Origin: Trogon surrucura
Taxonomy: Eukaryota > Chordata > Aves > Trogoniformes > Trogonidae
Length of the DNA: 64,000 nucleotides
NCBI GenBank assembly: GCA_020746105.1
Contig: CM036621.1
Coordinates: 26,059,501-26,123,500, forward strand
Direction of reading: 5' to 3'
In this document: in pieces, positions 9,837-21,367 of the stretch
How positions within the stretch are numbered: the first letter of the stretch is position 1
How the letters are laid out: the number at the start of each line of letters is the position of its first letter
Notes under the pieces: generated by a model
The model's database searches: none
What the model saw: the letters and a program-made list of their open reading frames with translations, nothing else
Told to the model about the DNA's origin: nothing
Position numbers and translations under genes: made by a program

Positions 9837-12504
9837 TCATTTTCCATGGTTCACTCACAATTTTAGAGTGTAGTTGTAGCCTATTGTGTTGCTTTCTGTT
9901 TAAGAATGCTTTACATGATACCAAATACTTAAAAGTTGCAGCTGATAGTAATTTAGTTTCCTTTAGTTTGAAGGGCTTGTAAAAAGCCTCTTGATTTTGT
10001 GAGGTTTTATTTGATGCATGGTATAGGAGCTTTTGGTTTACTTTATGTGGAAAATTGTTTTGAAACAGCAAAAAATTACAAGAGGGCAACCTCTATCAGG
10101 AGTTCATTTTGATGAAAACTCAATGTTTTTTCTTTTGTACTGACTGTAGTGTATCTAAATTGTTGACAGTTAAATATAACAATCTTCATAAAGCTTAAGA
10201 CTGTGATTTTTATTTATTTTATTTTTGTCTGTTCTCCCTGTAACTAATCTGTCCATCTAAACCACAGCGGTACTGAAGTGGCTACTGTTCAACTTCAGTG
10301 GGCAAGTCCTGTGCAGCTACTGTTGCCACCTGGGCAGGAGGGTGGTAGTGTCTGTGTTGAATGGCACAGTTAGCCTGGCACACTTAGAGAGCAGCTGTGA
10401 CAGAAGCCATGGCAGCTAAAGCTCCCAGGACTTTAAGTCCTGCAATTTCAAAGCAAGGGCAGTGGCAGTCTGGATCTGAAGGTGTTAACAGAAAAGAGAA
10501 ATGAATCTGTCTGCCTGAGTTGATGTTTACCACCTTTCCAGTGTTCACTGCTATCAAGAGCACCATATTCACACCCTCCTCAGAGACCCCAGTCCCCAGA
10601 GACCACCATAGTATATTCCTGTGATATTTTTCCTACTGTATCCAATCTGTAGCTTGCATCCATTTCATCGTTGCCTTTCCACGTGCTGGGGTGTTCAAGG
10701 TCTATTTATGTAACCTGAATTTTTTTTCTGAATACATATTTTTAATTTGAATGCCTGGTGATAGGTGATAACTTTTAGCTGGTGCTGGAGACAAGGAAGG
10801 GGTTAAATCTTCTGTCTTTGGAACAAAATACTGGTGTGGTAGCTAGTAAATGTTCCAAAGCTTCCTTTGGTCAGAGAGGGAATACCTTGTGTATTTGAAT
10901 AGGCAGAATTTAGTCTTGCCTATGGGCCCTGTATCTTTAACAACGCTCCTGGCTACAGCACAGTCAGGCCACCAACTTTGAGGTTATTTGATTGGTTTAT
11001 TGGTGGGCAGAGAATAACATTCGAGCCCAGTGTATGAAATGTCTCTGTAAATCAGAGAGCTAGTTTTCCTGTTACTGCTGCACACAGGGTTAATCCTGTG
11101 GGTTTCCTAGAGCAGGACCTTCTCCATATGTTCTTGCTGGCCGCAGAATCCAGCGCTGCGGTGAGGGGGCTGTACTCATGGCTGGAGACCCAGGTGGAGG
11201 GCTGAAAGGCAGAAGCTAACTAGTGGCCAGAGGGATTGATGTGATCTACCCCTTGATCTTGGTGCCTGTCCTCTGGTGTCTGTGCTGGTTGTCCATCCAT
11301 GTCTTATGACATATAAATATTTTGATCCCACACAGCTGCTGTGGTGGGTGGTTCCTGGTAGATTTGTGATCAAATGTGTTAGCAGCATCAGTGTCAGTGT
11401 TGCTGTGGCTGCTTTGAAAAGGTGTGTTCTCTTCATACCTTCAAATTAATGTGGTTATACACATACATGTAGGGGCTACCTTTCACTAGCTGAGAAATAA
11501 AAGAATGTAGCGTAGATAAAGATGACAAAATGTTAATAATGGTAAATAATTTTAGCAACTTCCTCATATTTCTCTTTTTTTCCCCGTATTCAACTCAAGC
11601 TTCATTTTTCCTGATTGAAAGGAATGAAGATAAAAGCCAGAAAGGAGTCATCTCTCAGGGAAAATAAAAAAAATTTACTCTTTATAAACTACCAGTACAT
11701 AAATTTAATCCCAAATTGTGAGAGAAATCTGGGCAAAATAAAGAAAGATGAGATGGGAAATGAAATCATTGTATTGTCCTGCTCAGTATTTCTAGTTAAG
11801 TGCATCTTGAAAATACCTTAGATTGCTGCCGCTTCAATATTATTTGATCTACTGAGTGTATTGGAGGTGTACCTCACTTCAGGGGTGTTCTCTGGAATGG
11901 TTTGACACTAACACTTTTGTTGGAGTGCCAGGACAACAAATAAATAGTACATAAGCCTAGAAATTAGTATTGTAGTGGCTTAATTGTTTATTCTGTTACT
12001 TGCAAGTTACACACATGCATAAAATCTTAAAATTATGTATTGAGAAAACTGAACAGGAAGAAACCCCACCAAAACCAACACAAACCAAAAACACCTCAAC
12101 AAACCAGAAATGCCTACTTAACCGTAATAGAAAGTAATTTATTTGATTGGTAAGTGGTTTAGGTGTCTCACCAACCTTTTCCTTATTTTCAGTCATCAAG
12201 GCTATTGGACAAGTTCTTACCCTGTGGCAAAGATGTCACTTAGACTAAGAAATAGTGCCATAGCACTGAAAAGACAGTAGCAGCTTAGCGATTAAATCGT
12301 TTGTTTCCCCAACCCCCTGCTTCACAGCGCTTTTTTTTTTTTTTTTTTTTAATATTGTCACACAACGCCATTGCTCAGCCAGAGGCTTAAGAGAGGCAAT
12401 GTAGGTACAGAGCATAGCTGCAAGAGAAGCAAGAGGCTGGAATGTTCTTTCTTGAAAACAGCATCTATATTATAAAGACAGGTTCCTACATCTTCTGGCC
12501 CTGG

Positions 12505-12640
12505 TGTCCTTGTTATTTGCATCAAGGCACCAGCGTCAGGCAGTTCACTGCGGCAGCGGTCCAGCTGATGTGACTCGCATTATTATCAGGTACCTGATTG
12601 CAGTCTCTGGATGGATGGAGGCTCGGATGTGACTCACATA
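12505..12640. promoter_or_regulatory. Candidate non-coding regulatory block
   Basis: Over about 130 bases the sequence has several textbook transcription-factor sites: an octamer ATTTGCAT at 12515-12522, an E-box CAGCTG at 12562-12567 and an AP-1 site TGACTCA at 12630-12636. It is free of low-complexity sequence and mildly CpG-enriched compared with its flanks. Such clusters also occur by chance, and without an alignment I cannot say whether it is conserved. Confidence 0.22.
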
Positions 12641-15600
12641 TTATATGTGTGGTGCTGCTGCTGTGTGATGGTAATGTGGGATGAGGGTAGAAGCTTACTC
12701 ATCCTTGCAGAAAAGTTTTTTAAGGACATGGTAAAACTGTTACGTGTCATTCCTATTCTCATGGGGTTTTTTTTTCGTTTTTTTTTTTTTTTTTTTACCA
12801 CCCTCTGCCCCCCCAATCTTTGGTGCCAGCTTGTCCAGGGGAGCAGCTGTGGTTAGGCTGTGTAGAACTGAGGAGGTAGAGAGCCTCAGGTCTGAAATTG
12901 CAAATGTTTGCTTCTGATAGAGAGTTAACTCAGAATTTGAGTCAAATATGGTGGGGTTCCATGACTAAATCAGTCCAAGTGTTGGATTCCAACATGGTAT
13001 CATTTTTGTTTTCATAACTTGTTTCTATTTCCTGCTAATGTAACTGTCACTTAATAAAATTTTGTGACAATACTAATTACTTTTTATATGTTGTGATTAA
13101 TGGTTCAAACATAAGGTCTTGACTTTCTGTTTATTGATCCCAGATCTCTATAATCTTACTGTCTTCAGTGGAGAAAATCCTGACTTGGACTGGTTGCAGA
13201 TTGCGCAATGTGATATTCAAAAAATGCCTTTTGAAACTGAATCTTATTACAAAAGCTTGACATAAAGTCTTTCTCTTGATATTCCTTTTGGAAATGAAGA
13301 CAAGTCAATAACAAAAAGCAATTAACAACATGCAAAAGAGATGACAAATATTCTGTTCTGCATATTAAGACTGTGAGAGGCTTTTCAGATATGTACAGGA
13401 ACATAGGAATGACTCAAACTCAGAGGTAGAGATCCTCACTGTACTGGAGTGCTGCACTTATTTTGTTGACCCTGTGCAGACAGTCAAGGGAGGATATATC
13501 TAACTTAAAAATCAGCCCCTCAGTCATCTATTTAATTTAGAAATAGCTCACTGAGCAGAGGGAAGACAATCCAAAAAACTTGTATTTACAAACCCTATGA
13601 AAACTTTGTGAGATACTCACAATGTCACCTGACATTTGATATTCAGTATGTGAAATGAAGTCATTTGATAGAAGGAAATAAACTTTTTTGTGTTTTATTT
13701 TACTGTCTTAGACTTGTGCAAATTACTGAAATATATCTTTTCTAATTATTTACGATGTAAGGCTGCTTGTATTGTTCTTACAACGTAAGATTGTTTGGTG
13801 CAAGTTTTTAATCCTCTAACTTGTGGTTGGTTTGGTTTTTTTTTATTAAATATATTTTTAAGTGCTGTCTGGGCCAGTGTGCCCAAGAGCAGTGTCTCAG
13901 CTGCTAGCCTAAAGATGACAAGGAGAAAGAGAATTGTTCATAAGGAGAATATGCCATGTGTGGCACGGACTGTTTTGCAAGGTGGTAGGCAGTTGCCTAA
14001 CAGACCAATAACACACAGTAATTAATGGATTTCAGTCATTGCCCATGGTTTTATATCAAGGTGAAAAGATTGGATGGGAATTGAGAAGTTACGGTAGTCA
14101 TTCTACTAGTGTTCCTTGTTGGGCAAATAACAAATTTCGTAGTGTTGCTGTAAGCAAGGTTTTGTTCCCCCCCTCCCCACCCTAGTTTCTGGTTTGCTGT
14201 CGAGCATCTTCAGTTCTGCCATTTCCATGAAGGTTTAGGAGTTGCAACTTGATGAACATGACAGCGTTTGGTCAGCATTACAGCAGAGAAAGGAGAAAGG
14301 AGTGATGTGAAGTTGTTTCGGGCATCTTTAGTGAGGTCAAAACAGTTTGTCATAATACCTAAGTGACTGTGATTTGGTCTGCAATTTAAAGCTTGCAGAT
14401 TCCTTTGAAGGTGTGTGTTTCATATTGTGGGGTGGTGGTTTGTTTTTTTTTTTTGATACAACTGAATTTTTTTTTACTTTGAGAGTGGGAACAAAAGCAA
14501 TCATATCCATAGGCTTTGGAGAAGAGTCTGTGAGACTTGTAGCATGTTCTTGCAGATTGTGTAGGCTGTAGGTTTGAGCCTGAACAAAGCCCCACTAAAT
14601 TTTGGAAGCATGAATTTTCAGTTCTGTCTTTGAGTGCAAATTCTGTAAGATGATGATGGCTATGTTTTTGAACTCTTCCACTTATTTTTTTGTACTGTAT
14701 TTTGAATGGTTTGGAGAAAATATGAAGTTATGTTCTTCTGAACAGAAACAGAACTGTTGCACCTTTTCTGCTGGAAAAAAAAGGCTACTGTATTGCAGTG
14801 AGCTCCCCGGATCATCATTCTGTGAACTATCCTTTGCTGGCTGCTTTCTGATCCTTTAGTGAATTATTTATATCTTTATTTCAGCTTCCCCCTTAGATGA
14901 GGCACTGGAAATTCCAGGACTTCTGCCATTACATTCACAGTAATAAAACATAGGATAAAACAAAGTCAGACTTTCATAGTAAAATAAATTACAGTTCAGT
15001 GGGGAGAAATGTATGTCCGTTAGGGATATGAAGGAGAACATCACATTCAGAGGGAAGAAGTTTTTAATTTCTGCATGTTGGGAGGACCTTGTTTTATCTG
15101 TAACAGATCATCTAGTTTCTGAACATGAGGAAAGTGTTTCAGCAGAAAGCCTTATTCAAAAGTAGGCTTGGGCATTCAGACACACAAAACAGTAGTGCTT
15201 GCTCTTTACTTTCTCAATTTCTACCCAATAGGTTATTCTGGATGCCTCTCAATGCTTGCCTCTAAGCTGATAAAGCAGTATTTATAAAAAAAAATGAAAA
15301 TTTCTGTCTTCGAATTGGATGCAGATTTGGCCAGGCCCAAGTGAAGTTTCTGAAATTGATAGTCCCAAGCTTAGGCATGGACTTTACCAGTTTAATTATC
15401 CGTGGTTATCAGGGGCTAAAAAGAACAAAAGGGGTAAAAAAATACTAAATTACATTAAAGCATCTGAGACTGTCTATAGTTTTATTCACCCATCACAGTA
15501 ACAAACAAGCCTCAAAAAGTTGAAAATTGCTATTTACATTGAATGCTAACATGAATATATTAATGATTCTTTATCTAGAAATAGAATGCTGAAAAGCCTG

Positions 15601-18600
15601 GTGTGTGTTAGAGAGAAATTAGGATAAATAACCTGAGCTATGGAAAACTCCTGTAATAGTGAGAAATGACAAGACTTCTAAACAGCTTGGTAGAAGTAAC
15701 AACTTGCTGACATTCCCTAACTGTCTACACAGCAAGAAAAGATGGGATGCTGAACTTGCAGAAAAGGCACTGGAAGCCCATGAAGTTGAAACCATGAGCT
15801 ACACATAAATTTTTAACCATAGGATATAAATACTTAGATCAGACTGTATGCAGACTTTGTAAACTTTGCTACTTGCAGTAAGTGTACTATCAGAATAGTA
15901 TACCTTGATGAAAGAGACAATCCCTTTGACATACGTTGGGCAGGAATGACTTCAGGAAATCGTAGGAAGTGGAGGTTACTGTAAGAGACTGTAGTTGTCT
16001 CTTATCACCTTTAATATTTCAGCCATTGATAAATAAACTGATTTTTGACTTTGACAGCTCATTAATGCAAAATTATATTCCCTTCTCAAGTCTCGTAAGA
16101 TACTTCTAACAGCTCTCAAAATGTATTCACTATGAAGTACATCATAATACTTTTTTTTGGCTTTAGGGAAGGAGGGAAAGATGATAAATTGGGAGCAACT
16201 GATGGTTTTGACTTGCTAGTGTATGTAGACTTAACACTCTCGTACTTATATTGCATATAAAGGAAATTTCTGTTTACTGTTAGAAAAATCTTATGTTCGG
16301 ACTACCCAGGTATCCTCTGGTAAGAGCAAAGCTCTGATCTGTCAGGAATCCACCCTGTGCTTGATCAGTGTTGGACAGACAGGTTTGAGCATGACACTCC
16401 TAATGTTGCAGCGTGGTGCTGTTGATTGCACATTTTTTAACTGCATATATTTGTACATTTATGTTAAAAAAACCCTAAAAAACAGTTACTGAAATAAATA
16501 TTATTAGGGAAAGTCATATTTATCTAGCTAACATGGTAAAAATACCTTCCTATACCTCACTAATCTAACAGGCAAAGAGCGAACATTCACAAAGTAATAA
16601 TTTCAGTTTCAAAGTCGTTTTCAATGACATACATTCTGTTTGCCAGGAACAGGAGGAAGGAAGAATAGGAAGCCCAATATACAAAAGGATCTTTGTGTTC
16701 CTAATATTGGCTGACATGAGAAGTTTGCAAAACAAAACCAAATCTCGCCCAATGGAAATGAAGTGAATGTACAAAGAATATAACCAAGGATAAAATGCAA
16801 ATGAAGTCAATCGTGTAGTATGATTTGTGCCTGCTAAAAATGAATCCCTTTAAAATTAGGAACAGGAATAATCATGTTGTTTGCTTAAAGAATTAAGATG
16901 AAAATTATGTGGTCTGTTTGTGTTGTGAAAGCCAATGGTAGGAAAGCCGCCTCAGTGTTCTTCCTAAAATGTGTTTGTTAGTTGAGATGCCCTTTGCAGA
17001 GTGAGCAAAATCACAGTAAAGCAAGCGATTGAAGACCAGCGGAGTTGGCTCCTTGTAGGGATTCTGACAGATCTCTGTGTGTTATCACACTGCAAATACT
17101 ATTTAAACAGCTGTGGTTTTGCTGAGCTGTAGGCATTTTTGCAGTGCCTTCGTGGGGTTCCTGACATAGCAGTGAACAAGGGTTGTTCAGTGGCTTGGTG
17201 CTTTACAGTTGCTTTGAGAGCTGGAGCTAAGAATCCGTGTGCTTTCTTTGGAAAAACAGGTTCAAATTTCTGAAAAACAGACTATCTGAATATCTGGTTA
17301 GCATCACTTGCTTTTAGATAGTGTACTAGGAAGAAACTACTCCTGAGTGTAGTCTTACATTTTTTGCTTGAATTGTAGAATTTCTGCAGTAGTCAGTTAA
17401 CTTCCAGGGAAGCATTCTGTCCTTCTGTACATGTGTAGCAATTGTGCTTGCTTTGGGCTTTTCCATGTTACTGGCCTCAAGAGCGAATTTGCGTTACAGC
17501 ATACATGTTCTGTTTATTATAAAGAAATATACCTGTTACATGTGACAGTACCAGATATAAAAGCAGTTTCTTTTGGGCAGAAAAAATTGATCAGAAAAAA
17601 TCAGAAAACCTGTTCTTTATTTTAGATTTTAAGTGCTTATTCTTAATACAAGGTAAAGTTTTTGAAACTGCTATAATAATTCAGTCAAGCAGCATCTACA
17701 TAATACACAGTATGTGCAGTTCTTCTGAGTCTCAGTTTTCTCGTATAACAATTCTAGCAATACTGACCAATCTCAGAGTGATCTTATTTTGGCAGAACTG
17801 TATATTCTTGAAATTTCTCTTAGCCCTAAATAATAATAACATGGCTGTTTGTGTAGCATAACTAGGAAGATCCAGTGCAGAACAATCTCTTCTGAATGCT
17901 ATTTCCCTTTTTGTGTATTGTTGTTTTGGATGCTTTGGCTGCAGCTCCTAGCCTTTCCCTGAGTCATGCATTTTAATTCCTCTTTGTGTCACACAATGAA
18001 CTATAATGCAGCCAGCCCTGGGTTCCTCAGCCAAGTCACAAGAATGAGTGTCGGTGGTTTTTTTTTTTTTTCTCTTTTTCCCAAAAATTTTGCCTATGTG
18101 CTTAACAGAAACCAAGTATGTCCATGCATTTCTTCTTTTCTGTTTCTCATTTTGCACTTGTGTTTCAGTGGTGCTGAATTTTTCTGTTTTGTGGAGTGAT
18201 TTTGGGGGTTTTTTTGTGTCCTAAAACCTACTGGACAACGTCTGCAGCCCTCAGTGAGGACTAAAGCTGGATAGTCTCTCATACTTGCTATATTTTAAGT
18301 GATTAATTCTTAAAAATGGCTTTGTTCAAAAAATAAGTGTCAGGTTGCTGTGTCTCAGAACATTGGAGTCTGTTGAGTTCAAATTCATGGAATTCAATAG
18401 AAATATTAAAGCTTTTTGCAGCTGAATTTGGACTGGGAGATAAACTTCTGCAGATAAATATTTAGTAGAAATCTCTGAAGGTATGGTTTGCCACTAATCA
18501 ATACTCCTGAACAATAAGAAGAATCAGTGAATTAAAAATATTACCTTCAGTATCTCAGTGTATTAAGCTAGGATATTGCATGATATGGATTGTTACTCAA

Positions 18601-19534
18601 AAAATCTCATATGCATTCACTTCCCTCACTGTGGTGTAGGTGCGACTGCTATTCACAGTATTGTTATGTGGCCTCTTAGATCCTCTTGGTGCTTCTGGAC
18701 CAGACTCTTAAACCCCATGCTTTATGTTGTAACTGAGGTTTCTTGAGGTATGAGTAGATGCCCGATAAACACCACTTTCTGTGTCACCTTATGACAGGAT
18801 GCCTAGATTTAATTCCATCACGTAGCTGGGCAAATAAAAAATTATTGTAGTACCCTCCTTTGGAAAGATTTTGCTCCTTGGAGTTATTTTTTTGGCAGTC
18901 AGCTAGCATGGCAGTTGGCCTCTTACTTTCAAGATATTGCTAGATAGTGCTTACAACTTCTAGATGGTGCAAGATAAAGTGCATACACAATGAAAAAAAC
19001 CCTGAAGATTTCTGATCTTGCTGTAGGTAAACTTCATGTCATAAACCTTGTTCATCCAGTTCTACTCTGCTGTACTGAGTTTGTTTTTTACAAACAATCT
19101 TTGGGTTGTGAACTCGGAGAGGAACATTTCATGGCAAGTAGAGGTAATGTCTCCAGGAGATATGAGCTAATCTAGTATGAAACGTGCAGAATTGTGAATG
19201 CATAAAAATGATTAACCAGCACAGTGGGAGATCTTCCAGAACATTAAGCAAGTCATGTGGGGTAACATCCTAAAACGGGAATAGCTTAAGGTTGTATTAA
19301 GTATTGCCTAAACTGGGCGATATACTCAAAAAACCTTCCACCAGATCTTTCCAGCGAACATCTAATTCAGGTTTTCCTTCTAATGGTCTAATAGAGAGGA
19401 TTTTTAGTGTTGTCATTTTGAAGAGAAAAGGTGATCTTTTATGTCTTAATGGATAGAAATTTTGCCCGAGACTTGGGCACCTTACGATATGTGGTAAAAA
19501 TAACTTGAAGCACAACTAAATAACCCTCAACAGA

Positions 19535-19604
19535 ATATAGAGGATGAGAACAAATGTCACTTTCATTGATTGTCAGTCCAGTGCCTTTACCACTAGACCA
19601 CAAA
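19535..19604 (-). mobile_element. Old tRNA-derived SINE head (MIR/CORE-like relic)
   Basis: On the minus strand the bases complementary to 19588-19601 read gtggtctagtggta, a tRNA A-box, followed by aggcactggactgac, and the bases complementary to 19542-19551 read gttctcatcc, a decayed B-box. The A-to-B spacing is about 45 bases, as in tRNA genes. This order is that of the ancient tRNA-headed SINEs found across amniotes. A segment near 19818-19857 weakly resembles the 3' end of such a SINE. The copy is heavily eroded and its family name is uncertain. Confidence 0.42.
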
Positions 19605-20798
19605 AGTTCATCTTGCATGGTGTAGATAAAACTGTGGAGCAATAAGCTGGGCTTTTTTGGACAAGTGCACCAGGCACAACTAGAAACAAAGGATACTTCA
19701 GAGTTGTTTTTATGTTTATCTTGGGGAACAAATAGTTCACTGCAGAATAAAGTCAACTTCAGATAGGAGCCCTGACAATGATGTAGTATGATATAGTGTA
19801 TTAGCACTTTATTTTTGTAGCATCTTCTGTGGAAATGGTATCTCAAAGGCTCTATGTGGTTGGATAATACAGATACAAAGTTAAAGGGAAGCAAGGAGAG
19901 AAAAATTAAGACTTTTAAGGAAAAGAGGGGACAATCTGTTTCTAGCTGACATTTGGAAAAGAGATGGTAAATCAGTATGGCACACACTTTAAAAAAAAGA
20001 AGAAAAAAAAGGCAGCATTTTCTAGATGGGAGGACATGTGGGAAAGTAAAGAAAGGTGGACAGAGAAGCACATGTGTAGAATTACTGCTGAATTAGTTTC
20101 CTCTTGCTTCCTAGCACCTACTTTGCAGTGCACAAAGCTGACTTTGTGCCAGTTGTTTATATAAATACTTGCACTTAGACCTGGATTTCATTGGCTTGTA
20201 TTTGTACTGATTATAGTTAAGTTACTCCCAACTTGTGCTTAAGTAAAAGTAAACTGTTAGAAGCTTTTATTCATGTGCACTGCTGTTCGTGTGAGTTTTA
20301 CCTTTTGCCTCCCCTTCTCAGATTTTTGGTGGGTTTCCTTACAAGACTGTCCTGGGCAAAAGAGCCTTCACTTGCAGTTTTTACTTTGTTTGTTGCCAAT
20401 TAACACAAAACTACAGTTTGCTCCTGATATACACTGTTCTATTCCTTTCCAGTAGATATTTTTCTGGGAGCTTGTGCTCAGCATGAAATTGCACTGAATA
20501 TAGGAGAGGCTCTTCAAAACTGAAGCTGGATTGAGTTGTGGGATCTGACAGAGAAAAGAGAGGAATTTATTTACGCTGCTGTTTCTTGTCCATTTAGATT
20601 GATCCCAATCAAGTCAAGTACTTGCAATGTCAAGGCTGTCATGAACGGGATAACAGCCTGGACAGAGGAAATGGGCTCAAGTTGTACCAGGGGAGGTTTA
20701 GATCGGATATTAGGAAAAGTTTCTTTGCTGAAAGAGCAGTGAAGCGTTGGAACAGGCTGCCCAGGGAAGTGGTGGAGTCACCACCTCTGGGAGTGTTA

Positions 20799-21253
20799 AA
20801 AAGCTGTGGATACCGTACATTTTAGTTAGCTGTGCTGGCAGCACTGTGTTGCAGAGTTAAGACTTTAGTCCTTGAGCTCTTTCCTAAACAAGTGCATAAC
20901 TCTTGCTTCTTAATTATGAAAAGAGACCCTGACCAGCCAAGTACAGCTCGTGTTGAGAGCTTGCCCGTGAGAATGAACAGATAAGGTGCTTCTTGTACAC
21001 CAGATGCGCATGGGAGTGAACGGGAGAGTATGATCAAAACAGACCTGGCAAAGTCTGTTTTCCCTGTGTGATAAGAGAGTGATTGAAGGAGTACATGAGC
21101 TAATAACAACCTTGGCTGTATAGTCTGATCTCTTGTTTGTAACCCAAAAATAGTGCTTCGTGCTAGTAGGTATAAATATGTGTGCCTGCTTGCAATAAAG
21201 TGAATTCCGTTTTCCACCATCTTGGAGTTCGTGCATGCTTCTCAACAAAAAGC
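20799..21253. repeat. 6-bp target-site duplication around a solo LTR
   Basis: AAAAGC occurs directly before the LTR (20799-20804) and directly after it (21248-21253). The host CR1 sequence at this point has a single such A-rich site. A 6-bp duplication is the size known for ERVK/class II (beta- and alpha-like) retroviral integration. Confidence 0.85.
20805..21247 (+). mobile_element. Solo LTR fossil, class II (ERVK-like), 443 bp, looks whole
   Basis: The element starts TGTGG and ends CAACA, so it has the TG...CA termini of a retroviral LTR, and it is flanked by a 6-bp target duplication. A TATA-like box (TATAAATA) lies at 21171 and the polyadenylation signal AATAAA at 21194-21199; close spacing of these two is known for avian alpharetrovirus-like LTRs. 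No internal region is present, which fits deletion between two LTRs. The exact subfamily is not assigned. It is younger than the CR1 it interrupts. A 132-codon minus-strand frame over it is incidental. Confidence 0.85.
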
Positions 21254-21367
21254 CATGTGTAGACATGGCACTTCAGGATATAGTTTAGTGGTCATGGTAG
21301 CATTGAGTTGATGGTTGGACTTGATGATCTTAGAGGTCTTTTCCAACTTTAATGATTCTATGATTCT

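Larger units (their letters stand above)
9837..20654. other. Long gene-free stretch
   Basis: No host exon or RNA gene was recognised in about 10.8 kb. It contains homopolymer runs (20 T at 12331-12350; broken T runs near 12767-12796 and 14441-14475), an A/C-rich patch near 12055-12110, a candidate regulatory block at 12505-12640 and an old SINE head at 19535-19604. The longest frame, 210 codons on minus at 19439-20071, lies over T-rich sequence and that SINE relic and has no protein character. Confidence 0.6.
20655..21367 (+). mobile_element. CR1 LINE 3' fragment, split by an LTR
   Basis: The left part (20655-20804) encodes the last piece of CR1 ORF2, with the block [15 protein letters not shown]. 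The right part (21248-21367) carries the 3' tail: tggcacttcaggata, ttgatggttggacttgatg, then gaggtcttttccaac and attctatgattct at the end. Between them sits a complete solo LTR. Removing the LTR and one copy of its target duplication restores a continuous CR1, so the CR1 insertion is older than the LTR insertion. Confidence 0.92.

Noticed and set aside
19439-20071. 210-codon minus-strand open frame, the longest outside CR1.
   Set aside because: It has no domain, a Phe/Leu/Ser-rich composition from T-rich DNA, and it overlaps an old SINE head.
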